The notes beneath the pieces are model-generated. The model searched no databases and was not told the origin of the DNA. It saw only the letters and a program-made list of their open reading frames with translations. The position numbers and the translations under genes were made by a program. Source: DASYKS01 sp031404815 (GTDB taxonomy: Bacteria; Acidobacteriota; Thermoanaerobaculia; Multivoradales; UBA5704). From it: DNA of 64,000 nt. Location: positions 1 to 64,000 of the forward strand of contig JANNIH010000125.1 in assembly GCA_031404815.1 (NCBI GenBank), given 5' to 3'. This document shows positions 35,865-44,876 of the stretch, piece by piece (position 1 is the stretch's first letter; each line of letters begins with the position of its first letter).

Positions 35865-38800
35865 TCAGGCGCGGCGCAGCCGCCGGAGCGAGCCGAGCAC
35901 CAGCAGCAGGGCGAAGAGCGCGAGGCCCCAGGGCGCGAGGGTCGGAATGCTCGGGAGCACGTTGAGCAGCACCGTAAAGCAGCAGGGATCGGCGTTGCCC
36001 GGTAGATCGGGATCGTCGGTCACTCCGCCCGACTCGTTCGTGCCGTTGCCATCCGCATCGAACGCGAGCTGGCCTTGCGCGCAGAACACCAACCCCCCGG
36101 TCCCCGGCGGTATCGCGGCGACGACCGTGATCACCACCTGGCCGCCGACCGGGATCGCCCCGTTCCACAGCGCCATCGCGGGCACGAGCGTCGCGTTGCC
36201 GCTCGACGCGCTGACGTTGAGGAAGTTGAGCCCCGGGATCTGGAGCCGGAACTCGTCGCCCGGGTTGTCCTGCTGCGCGAAAGGCCCGCCGTTATAGAGG
36301 ACGAAGGTGTAGGTGATCACGCCCCCTCCGACGAACGGACCGTCGATACCGGCACAGAGGCCGGTGACCCCGAGCGGCAGAACGACCGCGTCGAGGTCGG
36401 TCGCGGAGCTTTCGTCTTCCTCACCGAAAAGGACCCGCGCGGTGTTCGAGATCGAGCCGGCCGCGAACGGCGAGACCTGGCCGCTCACCTGATAGACGCC
36501 CGAGGCGCCGGGCGCCAGCTCGATCGCGTCGGTCAGGGCGGAGGGCATCGAAGGAAGACAGCCCGCTCCGCGGCACCAACGGAAGTCTTCGACCTGCAGC
36601 GGCGGCAGATCCTCGACTTCGGCTGTGGCCGGGCAGGCGCCGGTGTTGGTGACGACGATCGTGTAGAGCAGCTGCTGGCCCGGCTGAACGGCCGCGAGGC
36701 CGTCGCTCTTGGTGATCGCGAAGCTCGGCGCGGCAGGTGGGCACGAAACCTCGCGGGTCTCGTCGGCGCTGTTGTTGTTCGAATCCGGATCCATGGTCGT
36801 GCTTGTCGTTTGGGCCTGGATCGAAATCGCGGGGGGTGGCGCGTCGCACGGCGTTCCGGCGGGTGCCTGGCCGGTGAACGAAAGGGTCTGTGCGCCACCG
36901 GGCGCCAAATCGCCGAGCGTGCAGCGCAGGCCGCTCCCTTGCGCGACGCACGACGGAGGTCCGGAAACGCCTGGCGCGGTGATGTCGACGAAAGTGCCTT
37001 TCGCGACGGCTGGACCGAGATTCGATACCGTCGCTTGGAACGTGAAGCCCGCACCGCAGGAGAGCGGCCCGGCCGGCACGGCGAGCACGACGCTCAGATC
37101 GGCTTTGTCCGGCGGGGGTGGCGCCTCAATCACGATCGACTTTCGGCAGGTGTTGTCGAGGGGCGTCGGGTCGACCGCGGAGCCGGTCGCGGTGGCGATG
37201 TTTTCCAGCGTGGTTGGCCCCGCCGCGGTCACCCGATAGGTGAGCCGCTGAAAGCGCACCTCGCCGCCGTCGAGGCGGCCGATTGTGCAGGAGGTACCGC
37301 CCGGGGCGCACGGGGGATCGGCGCTGACGAAGGTGAGACCCGCAAGCGCCGGATCGTCCAGGACGACCCCGGTCGCTGCGCGCCCCCCTTGGTTGCCGGC
37401 GGCGACCACGTAGGTGATCAGATCGCCGGTCCGCGCCGAGCTCGGACCGGTCTTGGTGCAGAAAAGGTCGGCGACGGGTGGAGGATCGGAGGCCACGGTG
37501 TCCGTGTCGCGGGCGCAGACCGTCGGGCAGCCGACCGCGGTCACGCAGACCTCGTTGGTCAGCGTGCCGCCCGCCCCTTGGGGAACCCGGCCGCGCACCC
37601 GGTAGACCGCCGCTCCCCCGTTGGCCAGGGTGTCCGCGAGGGACCCGGGACGGAAATCGGTACAGCCGTCGCCGCGGCACCAAACGCCGCCCTCCAGGAT
37701 CGCGGTGAAATCGTCGGCGACCGTGGCGCCCGCCGCAGCATCGCTCACGTCGATCCGGTAGGTGATCGTGTCGCCGCGGTTCACCCGCGAGGTGCCGTCG
37801 TCCTTCTTCACCGTGGTCGCCGGACAGACCGGACCGGTGAGCGGCGACGGACAGGCGAGCAGGGCGCCGGAATCGACGCGGCCTCCCGTGTCCGCCAGAT
37901 GGGCTCCGAACACCACCGAGTCGCCGAACGCCGCCACCGCCTGGCCGAGCGCCGCACCCGGCTCAGGTGGGGTGCCGAGCAGGAGGAGCGGAGGAGCGGT
38001 CAACGATTCGAACACGAAACCCGCGCCCGCGTTGTGGCCCCCCGCGTCGTGATTGCGCGCGCCGACCACGATGCGAGAGCCGGCAATCGCGACCGCCGAG
38101 CCGAACAGGTCGTCCGCCCCGGGGTTCGTGGCGGTCAGCTTCGCCCGCTGCGTCCAGGTCGTGCCGGCGGCGTCCGCCCGGGCGAACACGAAAGCTGCGC
38201 CCGCATCGACGAGCCCCAAGACGTCCGCGCGCCGGGCGCCGGAGACCAAGGTCGTTCCAGAGAGCGCCACGGAAACCCCGAGCTCGTCGCCGTTCTGGCC
38301 CAATGGATCGGCGATCCGCGCCCGCCGGACCCAAACGGTCCCTTCGCGGACGAAGACGTGGATCACGCCGACGCTGCCGCGGCCGGGCTGATCCGCAAAC
38401 GGCGCGCCGACCGCGAGGGTGTCACCGTCGAGCGCCAGGGCGAAACCGAAGCCGTCGAGCGGCGCCGCATCCGGGTCGGCGATCTCGGCTTCCAGAGTCC
38501 AGGAGGCGCCGCTCCGCTTGAAGATATAGACCGCGCCCGACAGGCTGCCGGCGCCGGTCCGATCGGGCGCACCGACTGCGATCCGGTCGCCCGAGAGGGC
38601 GACCGCCTGGCCGAACTGGTCGTTGCGGCGCGCGTTGGGAGCGGCCAGCTTGACCTGCGATGCCGCGGTGGTCCAAGACGAGCCGGGGCGAGAGAACACA
38701 TAGACCACGCCGGAATCCGCCGCACCCGGCGCGTTCCCCTGCGGCGCGCCCGCGACCAGAGTCGAGCCTTCGAGGGCGAGCGCAAAGCCGAGTAGATCGC

Positions 38801-39083
38801 CGGCTTCTGCGTCCGCCGCGGTCAGCCGAAGGGTGCCGCCGCGTTGGAGCACGTAGATCGCGCCCGCTTCGGGCGCCGCGGCGTTGTCCTGATGGGCGCC
38901 CGTGGCGACCACCGTACCGTCGGTCGCGACCGTACATCCGAGCTGCGCTCCGGCGCCGGGGGCCGGCTGAACGTCGAGCTGGCCGGTACAGGGAGGAAGG
39001 GCATGGACGGCGGAAGCGCCCTGGGCGAGGAGCAGCGCGAGAACCAAAACCGGCAGGAGGTTGAATTCGCGCAAGCGGCTCAT
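35865..39083 (-). CDS. FG-GAP / DUF11 / IPTL-CTERM surface protein
   Basis: A 1072-residue exported protein. After a signal peptide (cleavage near SAVHA) come about seven FG-GAP-type repeats (residues 45-400; for example VALSGDRIAVGAPDR, LALDGDTLAVGAPF) expected to fold as a beta-propeller. Then come DUF11-like beta domains (about 425-960) of the type seen in surface adhesins. The C-terminus IPTLAPWGLALFALLLVLG plus RRLRRA is an IPTL-CTERM sorting signal. It is last in the unit TPR/barrel - FecR - this gene, 20 bp after the FecR gene. Confidence 0.82.
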   Translation of the reverse strand: MSRLREFNLLPVLVLALLLAQGASAVHALPPCTGQLDVQPAPGAGAQLGCTVATDGTVVATGAHQDNAAAPEAGAIYVLQRGGTLRLTAADAEAGDLLGFALALEGSTLVAGAPQGNAPGAADSGVVYVFSRPGSSWTTAASQVKLAAPNARRNDQFGQAVALSGDRIAVGAPDRTGAGSLSGAVYIFKRSGASWTLEAEIADPDAAPLDGFGFALALDGDTLAVGAPFADQPGRGSVGVIHVFVREGTVWVRRARIADPLGQNGDELGVSVALSGTTLVSGARRADVLGLVDAGAAFVFARADAAGTTWTQRAKLTATNPGADDLFGSAVAIAGSRIVVGARNHDAGGHNAGAGFVFESLTAPPLLLLGTPPEPGAALGQAVAAFGDSVVFGAHLADTGGRVDSGALLACPSPLTGPVCPATTVKKDDGTSRVNRGDTITYRIDVSDAAAGATVADDFTAILEGGVWCRGDGCTDFRPGSLADTLANGGAAVYRVRGRVPQGAGGTLTNEVCVTAVGCPTVCARDTDTVASDPPPVADLFCTKTGPSSARTGDLITYVVAAGNQGGRAATGVVLDDPALAGLTFVSADPPCAPGGTSCTIGRLDGGEVRFQRLTYRVTAAGPTTLENIATATGSAVDPTPLDNTCRKSIVIEAPPPPDKADLSVVLAVPAGPLSCGAGFTFQATVSNLGPAVAKGTFVDITAPGVSGPPSCVAQGSGLRCTLGDLAPGGAQTLSFTGQAPAGTPCDAPPPAISIQAQTTSTTMDPDSNNNSADETREVSCPPAAPSFAITKSDGLAAVQPGQQLLYTIVVTNTGACPATAEVEDLPPLQVEDFRWCRGAGCLPSMPSALTDAIELAPGASGVYQVSGQVSPFAAGSISNTARVLFGEEDESSATDLDAVVLPLGVTGLCAGIDGPFVGGGVITYTFVLYNGGPFAQQDNPGDEFRLQIPGLNFLNVSASSGNATLVPAMALWNGAIPVGGQVVITVVAAIPPGTGGLVFCAQGQLAFDADGNGTNESGGVTDDPDLPGNADPCCFTVLLNVLPSIPTLAPWGLALFALLLVLGSLRRLRRA

Positions 39084-39103
39084 GGCCTATGCCCTCGGAT
39101 GCC

Positions 39104-39790
39104 TCATTGCCGCGGCGGCGGCTTCGGCGGATCCCGCTGGAGATCGAATTGATCGAGGAGAGGCGAGTCTTCAAACGGCAGGCCGCGCTGGTCGAGCCGC
39201 GCGGGCTTCGTCGGCTGGCCGCCCGGCGGAACGATGACCCACTGTCCGGCGGCAACATCGACCTCGTCGCCTCCGGCGCGCGAACGGACCCCGACCAGCC
39301 CCTCGTCGACCGCGACGAAAGTGCCGGCTACCGGGTGGACGACGAACCGCACGACGGTCCCCTTCACTCCGGCGACCGCATGCGGCGTGCCGACCTCGAA
39401 ATTCTGCTGGAACTTGCTGAGCGCGAGCCGCAGCCGACCATACAAGACCGAGAAAGAGGAGTTGGGGCGGCCGGTCGCCGCATCGATTTCCCGTTGGTTG
39501 AAGATGAGCGCGCTCTCCGGTCCGACGTTGATCACTCCGCCCGGCGGGACGGTCATCGCGAACGACGAGGCGCGGCCGGTATCGATCCGGGTTTGGAGCA
39601 CGATTCGGTCGCGCGGCTTGACCGGCCGGGCCGCAGCACCCGGCGGGGTCGCGCGGACGTCGTTCTTGACCAGGATCGCGGTGCCGACGGTGCCCACCGG
39701 GGCGACCGGAGCCGCGACCGCCGCGGCGAACGGCGCGCCGAGGCCGAAGATTGCGGCAGCCAGGAAAGCGAGGTGGCGGGCGCGAGGCAT
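39104..39790 (-). CDS. FecR-domain secreted protein
   Basis: A 228-residue protein with signal peptide (MPRARHLAFLAAAIFGLGAP, cleavage near AVAAP). A FecR domain covers about 30-190: V-G-T-V-G-T-A-I-L, R-D-R-I-V-L-Q-T-R-I-D-T-G, L-Y-G-R-L-R-L-A-L-S-K and the G-T-P-H-A-V-A-G-V-K-G-T-V-V-R core. In this exported form the domain is likely structural, not an anti-sigma regulator, because no cytoplasmic part or sigma factor is present. Its ATG shares one base with the stop of the barrel gene (TGATG). A Pro-rich tail ends the protein. Confidence 0.8.
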   Translation of the reverse strand: MPRARHLAFLAAAIFGLGAPFAAAVAAPVAPVGTVGTAILVKNDVRATPPGAAARPVKPRDRIVLQTRIDTGRASSFAMTVPPGGVINVGPESALIFNQREIDAATGRPNSSFSVLYGRLRLALSKFQQNFEVGTPHAVAGVKGTVVRFVVHPVAGTFVAVDEGLVGVRSRAGGDEVDVAAGQWVIVPPGGQPTKPARLDQRGLPFEDSPLLDQFDLQRDPPKPPPRQ

Positions 39791-41169
39791 CAGAAAGTCC
39801 AGGCCGCGGTGAGCTTGAGCTCGGTGCGGCGGTAGTCGAGATCCGGTAAGCCGGACCCGAGATCGACGTTGCTGGTGCGGCGCGCGAACGCGGCGCGCGC
39901 GGCGAGGCGAAGCTTCGAGGAGGGCGACCAAGCGAACGCCGCCCCGCCGCGGGTCGTGTCGTCCTCGCGCGGTGGGCCGAACGGCGAAAACAGATTCGAC
40001 TCCGGGTGGTCGAACCGCTCGTTCAGATAGCTGCCGGAGAGGTTGAGCCCGCACCGGGAGCCGATTGGCAGCGCGAGCGCGATCTCAGCCGTGCGCCGTT
40101 CGCTCGCGAAGCGCCGACCCGCTCCGCGATCGGTCGCAACGACGCCCAGACGGAGCGAGCGATCGGCCCGACCGAGGAAGAAGGTCTGATGGAGGCCGAC
40201 AGACAGGTCGCTGCCGGACCGCCCCTTAGAGACGCCCGCAAAGCTGCGGTCAAAATAGCCGAGGTCGATCGAGGTCGCGGTGGCGTTCCCCTCTCGCAGC
40301 GTAAGCCCAAGCCCGGCATCCGCCGAGCGCAGGTAGGAGGCGCCATCGAGCCACCAGGCGGAGCCGCCGGCCTGCACGAGGAACGAAGCGCGCGCGCCGC
40401 CAAATGGAATCTCGGCCGGCCCGAGCGGCCCCGGGAGGTACCCGCGCGGATCGGCACCGCGCGCGAACGACACCCGGCCGCTCGCCGTGGCGAGGTCGAG
40501 GGCGCCGAAGTCTTGATGTTTGGAAGCTCCGGCATCGAGCCCGAAGCCGACCGTCCACCCGCCCGGCGTAGCCGCGGGGAGGTACGCGAGCCGCAGATCG
40601 AGATCGCCCACTTTGTCTTTGGAACGACCGCTGATCGTGCCCCCCGACCCGTCGGGAATTTTGAAATCGCGCGACAGAAGGTGCGGATTCGAATCCGCGG
40701 AGGCGGCGATCTCCAGGCTGCCGGAAACCCCGGTCCGCCGGTCGTACCCGATGTCGAAGCCGCTCCAGGAGGGAATGGCAACTTCTGGTGCCGCGGCATT
40801 CGGTCCAGCCTGCGCCGCAGCGCGCGCCTTGGCCAACGTCGCCTCGGCCTCCCTGCGCCCGACCGCCGGAGCCTCGGGAGCCGCCAGAGCCGCCTCGATC
40901 TCGCGCACCGCCTGGTCCGCCTTGCCCGTCTGAAGCAAAGCCAGCCCCAACCAATACCGCGCCGAGCCATCCTCCGGAGCCAACCGCACCGCCTCGCCCA
41001 GCCGCTCGACCGCGACCCAGAAGTCGCCGCCCTCGTACGCCTCGACCCCTTCGGCAAACGCCACGAGGGCGTCGCCGCTGTCGAGAGCGAACGCCGGGGC
41101 CGAACCCACTCCCGCCATCGCGCCCGAGAGCACGACCACGGCAGCCAGCACAGAGACCGAAAGGCGCAT
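39790..41169 (-). CDS. TPR-containing outer-membrane beta-barrel protein
   Basis: A 459-residue exported protein. A signal peptide (cleavage near APAFA) is followed by a TPR pair (about 34-105: FAEGVEAYEGGDFWVAVERL, A-R-Y-W-L-G-L-A-L-L) and a 330-residue region of alternating beta-strand pattern, ending in A-A-W-T-F with C-terminal Phe, the typical outer-membrane barrel signal. Similar TPR-barrel proteins are secretion or export pores for surface polymers. The gene has its own promoter (41202-41230). With the FecR and FG-GAP/DUF11 genes it may export or display the last one. Confidence 0.72.
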   Translation of the reverse strand: MRLSVSVLAAVVVLSGAMAGVGSAPAFALDSGDALVAFAEGVEAYEGGDFWVAVERLGEAVRLAPEDGSARYWLGLALLQTGKADQAVREIEAALAAPEAPAVGRREAEATLAKARAAAQAGPNAAAPEVAIPSWSGFDIGYDRRTGVSGSLEIAASADSNPHLLSRDFKIPDGSGGTISGRSKDKVGDLDLRLAYLPAATPGGWTVGFGLDAGASKHQDFGALDLATASGRVSFARGADPRGYLPGPLGPAEIPFGGARASFLVQAGGSAWWLDGASYLRSADAGLGLTLREGNATATSIDLGYFDRSFAGVSKGRSGSDLSVGLHQTFFLGRADRSLRLGVVATDRGAGRRFASERRTAEIALALPIGSRCGLNLSGSYLNERFDHPESNLFSPFGPPREDDTTRGGAAFAWSPSSKLRLAARAAFARRTSNVDLGSGLPDLDYRRTELKLTAAWTF

Positions 41170-41201
41170 AAGAGCCTCACTGTAGGTGACGAACTTACTG
41201 G

Positions 41202-41230
41202 AGCATAGACCCTTTTAGGGGCGGGTACAA
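41202..41230 (-). promoter_or_regulatory. Promoter of the TPR-barrel / FecR / FG-GAP unit
   Basis: On the minus strand TTGTAC (41230-41225), 17 bp and TATGCT (41207-41202) give a good sigma70-like promoter about 30 nt before the ATG at 41169. Confidence 0.55.
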
Positions 41231-41300
41231 CCTTATAGAGGGCGGGCGATTCGGGGGGCGGGGCAAGTTCGATCTTTACGGGTTAGAGAACGAACTTCTG

Positions 41301-41319
41301 GCGGGCCGGAGCCGCCCGC
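41301..41319 (-). terminator. Hairpin directly after the cyclase stop codon
   Basis: GCGGGC (41301-41306) and GCCCGC (41314-41319) pair around a 7-nt loop immediately past the stop at 41320. No U-tract follows, so read-through into the downstream unit remains possible. Confidence 0.4.
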
Positions 41320-43476
41320 TCACTTCTCCGTCATCGTATCCACCCCGTCCCACTCCGCGTCTGGCGGTTCGGCGCGTAGGCGGCGGCAGCGTTCGAGGAG
41401 GAGGGCGGGGGGGGGGTCGTCCGCGTCCTGGTCGAGCAGCGCGGCGAAGATCGTCTCCGCTCCGGCGAAGTTGCGGGCGCGGTAGGCGGCGAGCCCGGCG
41501 GCCGAGCGCTCCGCGCGCTGTCGGTCGCGGTCGGTCGCCTGGGCGGCCTCACAGACCAACTCGAAGATTGCGACCGGTTCTTTCTTTCCCTTCACCCGGA
41601 CGCAGTCGAGTTCGCGAAACAGGAAGGCGTTTCGGGCGGCGTTGGCGGTCGCTTCAGAGACGATCGCCTCGGTGCCGTATTTCTTGTTGAGGCCTTCCAA
41701 ACGCGAGCCGAGGTTCACGTTGTCGCCGATCGCGGTGTAGCCGAAGACCTCGTTCGAGCCGACGTTGCCGACCGCGACCGGGCCGGAATTGAGGCCGATC
41801 CCGATGCCGATCTTCTGGCCGGCCCCAAGCGTGCCGCGCGTCTGCCAGCCGGCGTTCAAGCGCGCAAGATCGCGGCGCATGGCGAGCGCTGCGCGGCAGG
41901 CCCAGATCGCGTGGTCCGGCTGGTCGAGCGGCGCCCCGAACAGCGCCATCACCGCGTCGCCCATGAACTTGTCGAGCGTGCCGCCGGTGTCGAGCACGGC
42001 TTGGGTCATCGGGGTGAAGTACTCGTTGAGCAGGGCCATCACCTCCTGCGGCTGGCGCTTTTCCGACAGGTTGGTGAAGCCGCGGATGTCGGAAAACAGG
42101 ACCGTAATCTCGCGCCGCTCGCCGCCAAGCTGGACGTCGCCCGGGCGGCGGAGCATCTGCTCGACCACCGGCTTCGCGACGAAGTGCTCGAAGGTGCGGC
42201 GGATCTCGCGCGAGCGCTCCTCTTCCCGTCCCACCCGGTAGCGCAGCGCCCCGGCGAGCGCGAGCCCTCCCGCCAGGAGCGGCGGTACGGCTTGGAGATG
42301 CCAGCCCGGTCCGGCGAGCGCGGCATAGCAGACGACCGGCCAGGCGAGCAGAACGAGCACCGCGGCGAACGAGCCGTAGCGATGGCGCTCGACCGCTGCG
42401 ACCAGGAGGGCCACCAGCGGCCCCAGGGCGAGCGTCGCGAGGAGCGATAGAACAGAAGTCGTCGCGTCGTCGCGGCGGGAAGCTCCTGTGAGCAGCCCGT
42501 TGGCGACATGGGCATGTACCTCCACCCCGGCCATTTCGCCGAATGGCGTCTCGACGAAATCGCCGACCCCCGTCTCGGTGAGCCCCACGATCACCAGCTG
42601 CCCGCGGAGTGCCCCGGGCTGGAGCTTTCCGGCCAGCACGTTCGCCGCCGAGATCGACGGGAACGTGCCCGCCGGCCCGAGGTAGTCGACCCACACCCTG
42701 CCCCGCTCGTCCGTACCCACCGTCCGATCGCCGAACCTCACCTGTGGCAGACCGCCCGGTGCGGGCGCGAGGCGCAGCCCGGCGTTCGGGTCCGCCGCCG
42801 GTCCGCCCCGCGGGCCGCGATAGAAGCGCTCGACCGCGCGCAGCGCGAGCGCCGGAAAGTACTGGTCGCCGTAGCGCGCGACCAGGCGGTAGTGACGCAA
42901 CACCCCCGCTTCCCGCGGGTGGTCGAAGAAACCCTGGCCGGCGGCGGCGCGGGCGAACTGCAAGAGGTTCCCTTCGACCCCGGGCTCGCGGGGAAGCTCG
43001 AAGCCGCCATGAGGTTGGAAGACGACCGGAAACTCCGCGCCCGAAAGGTCGGGCGCGCTTCTGTCCGGCGTGCCGCGGAAGAACACGCCGAGCACGACGT
43101 TGCCCGCCCGCTCGATCGAGGCGGCGAGCGCCACGTCGTCGGCCGCCAGCTCGGAGTAGGAGGGCTCGGAAAAGACGATGTCGAGCGTGATCGCGCGGGC
43201 GCCTGCGGCGGCCAACCGATCGATCAAACGGGCGAGGACCGAGCGGCGCCAGGGCCAGTGACCGAAGGCGTCGATGCTCTCGGCATCGATCGCGCAGAGC
43301 ACGATCTGCGGGTCGGCCGGTCGTTTACCGCGCAGGCGTACGAGCTGGTCGCTCGCGACGTTCTCCAAGGGGTCGAGCGCGCCGAGGACCAGAAGGAGCG
43401 CGACGAGTCCTGAGGCCGCGGCACCGATCGCGAGTGCGGTGAGCCCGAGCCGGCGCCCACGGCGGGCCTCGCTCAC
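41320..43476 (-). CDS. CHASE2-domain adenylate cyclase, membrane-bound
   Basis: A 718-residue sensor cyclase starting at the GTG at 43476 in the overlapping GTGA. An N-terminal membrane helix (about 13-32) is followed by an extracytoplasmic CHASE2 domain (about 35-330, with I-D-A-E-S-I-D-A-F-G-H-W-P-W-R-R), two or three membrane helices (about 350-420) and a class III cyclase domain (about 460-640). Catalytic residues are complete: FSDIRG, DKFMGD and GDNVNLGSR, including the Lys of DKFMGD. A TPR-like helix pair closes the protein. It is the last gene of the cytochrome operon, and the first gene of that operon has two cNMP-binding domains. Confidence 0.9.
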   Translation of the reverse strand: MSEARRGRRLGLTALAIGAAASGLVALLLVLGALDPLENVASDQLVRLRGKRPADPQIVLCAIDAESIDAFGHWPWRRSVLARLIDRLAAAGARAITLDIVFSEPSYSELAADDVALAASIERAGNVVLGVFFRGTPDRSAPDLSGAEFPVVFQPHGGFELPREPGVEGNLLQFARAAAGQGFFDHPREAGVLRHYRLVARYGDQYFPALALRAVERFYRGPRGGPAADPNAGLRLAPAPGGLPQVRFGDRTVGTDERGRVWVDYLGPAGTFPSISAANVLAGKLQPGALRGQLVIVGLTETGVGDFVETPFGEMAGVEVHAHVANGLLTGASRRDDATTSVLSLLATLALGPLVALLVAAVERHRYGSFAAVLVLLAWPVVCYAALAGPGWHLQAVPPLLAGGLALAGALRYRVGREEERSREIRRTFEHFVAKPVVEQMLRRPGDVQLGGERREITVLFSDIRGFTNLSEKRQPQEVMALLNEYFTPMTQAVLDTGGTLDKFMGDAVMALFGAPLDQPDHAIWACRAALAMRRDLARLNAGWQTRGTLGAGQKIGIGIGLNSGPVAVGNVGSNEVFGYTAIGDNVNLGSRLEGLNKKYGTEAIVSEATANAARNAFLFRELDCVRVKGKKEPVAIFELVCEAAQATDRDRQRAERSAAGLAAYRARNFAGAETIFAALLDQDADDPPPALLLERCRRLRAEPPDAEWDGVDTMTEK

Positions 43477-44876
43477 CGGAGCGCCCGCACCCGCTCCTCG
43501 AAGTCGCGCAGGCGCTCGGCGAAGCGGCCGGCATCGAAGCGGTTCCGGTCTTCCAGCTCGGCGTTGAGCCGGTCGAGCGCGGCGCCAAGACCGCCGCTCG
43601 CGCCGCGACCGGAGCGGCCCGCGAGCAGCTCGGCCGAGAGCGTCTGGAGCGCGAGGAGAACCTGCTCGGCGCCGGCCACTTCGGCGATGTCCGCAGGGTT
43701 GGCGCGGTTTCCGGCGGCGATTTCGAGCAGCAGTCGACGGATCTCCGCCGCGCCGAACTCGGCGCCCGCGACCGCCCGGGCGAGGCTCGCCGCGCGCGGC
43801 CGGAGCGCTTCCGCCGCGGCGGCCACCTCGGCCGACGGCGTGGTCAACCGGGCGGTCCGCAAAGAGAGCTCGGCGACCCCTTCGTCGAGCGCCGTCAGCT
43901 CGCCGGGCGCGTAGGCCCGGGCGAGGTGGCGCAGCACCGTCCAGCGCGCGACGCTCGGGCGCGGCTGCCCCGGCCGGCCCGGCGGCCGTTCGCTCCGCCA
44001 GCGCTCCTCGCTGAGCGAATGGTGGCAGGGCGAACAGGAGAGTTCGGAGAATTCCGGCCACCGGCCCGAGCGTGCGGTCGCGCCGACCCGGTCGAGGCCG
44101 GACGCGAACGCCGCGGCCTGGCCGACCGCCCAGGCACGCGCACCGTTCTCCCGCGCCCGCCAGTGCGGCGGCATGGTCCGGGCGTAGTTGTCGAGCTCGA
44201 ACGCGAGCACCGGGTGGCCGGCCGCGATCAGCTCGTGATCGACGCTCCTCTTGGCATCCCCCTGGTGGCAGGAGAGGCAGAGCCCGGCGCGCACCCCGAG
44301 GTCCTTGGTGTCGCGCATACCGGCGGCGACCGAGTCTGCGTGGGTCCAGCCCTCCGCGCGGTGCCCTTCGAGCCAGCCGCTCGCCGGGCCATGGCAACTT
44401 TCGCAGGAGATCCCGTCCTCGATCTCCAGCCGCGCCTCCTGGAGCCGTGTCGGTACCTGAAGCGCGTGGCAGTCGAGGCAGAGCGGCGTCCGGGCCGGCG
44501 GAGCCGAGAGCCTCAAGTTGCGCGCAATCGCCGCGGAGCGCGGGTTGAGCAACACTTCGTAGGCGCGGCGGTGGAGGTCTTTCTTGTCCCAGGTAAAGTA
44601 TTCATTCGCCAGGATCCGCTGCTCGTTTCTCGGCAGCGTGCCGCCATGGCAGTTCGCGGTTCCGCAGGTGGCGATGCCGACGTAGTGGCCGGGTTGGAGC
44701 AACGGCTGCGGCGACGCAACGGCAGGTGGCTCGGCGGGCGGGCCGGGGGGCGAGGTCTGGGCGCGGCCCGATCCGACGGTGGCGAGGCCGAGGGCGACCA
44801 GTCCGGCGAGGTGTAGGGCAACCGGCCCGATGAGGACAATCGTGGCGAACAGGGCGGACGCGCGGCGGCTTCTCAT
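43473..44876 (-). CDS. Multiheme c-type cytochrome (five heme-binding motifs)
   Basis: A 467-residue exported cytochrome. The N-terminal hydrophobic segment (about 8-34) is a signal peptide or anchor. Four CXXCH motifs (CLDCH, CESCH, CLSCH, CSPCH) and one CX4CH (CGTANCH) lie between about residues 70 and 285; scattered histidines could supply distal ligands. The last 170 residues are helical, without hemes. The layout resembles the cytochrome c-554/NapC-like multiheme family in its CESCHGPAS motif. ATGA overlap with the LVIVD cytochrome and GTGA overlap with the cyclase show tight coupling. Confidence 0.86.
   Translation of the reverse strand: MRSRRASALFATIVLIGPVALHLAGLVALGLATVGSGRAQTSPPGPPAEPPAVASPQPLLQPGHYVGIATCGTANCHGGTLPRNEQRILANEYFTWDKKDLHRRAYEVLLNPRSAAIARNLRLSAPPARTPLCLDCHALQVPTRLQEARLEIEDGISCESCHGPASGWLEGHRAEGWTHADSVAAGMRDTKDLGVRAGLCLSCHQGDAKRSVDHELIAAGHPVLAFELDNYARTMPPHWRARENGARAWAVGQAAAFASGLDRVGATARSGRWPEFSELSCSPCHHSLSEERWRSERPPGRPGQPRPSVARWTVLRHLARAYAPGELTALDEGVAELSLRTARLTTPSAEVAAAAEALRPRAASLARAVAGAEFGAAEIRRLLLEIAAGNRANPADIAEVAGAEQVLLALQTLSAELLAGRSGRGASGGLGAALDRLNAELEDRNRFDAGRFAERLRDFEERVRALR

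Noticed and set aside
39104..39790. FecR as anti-sigma regulator of iron uptake
   Set aside because: Signal peptide first, no cytoplasmic domain, no sigma factor or TonB receptor alongside.
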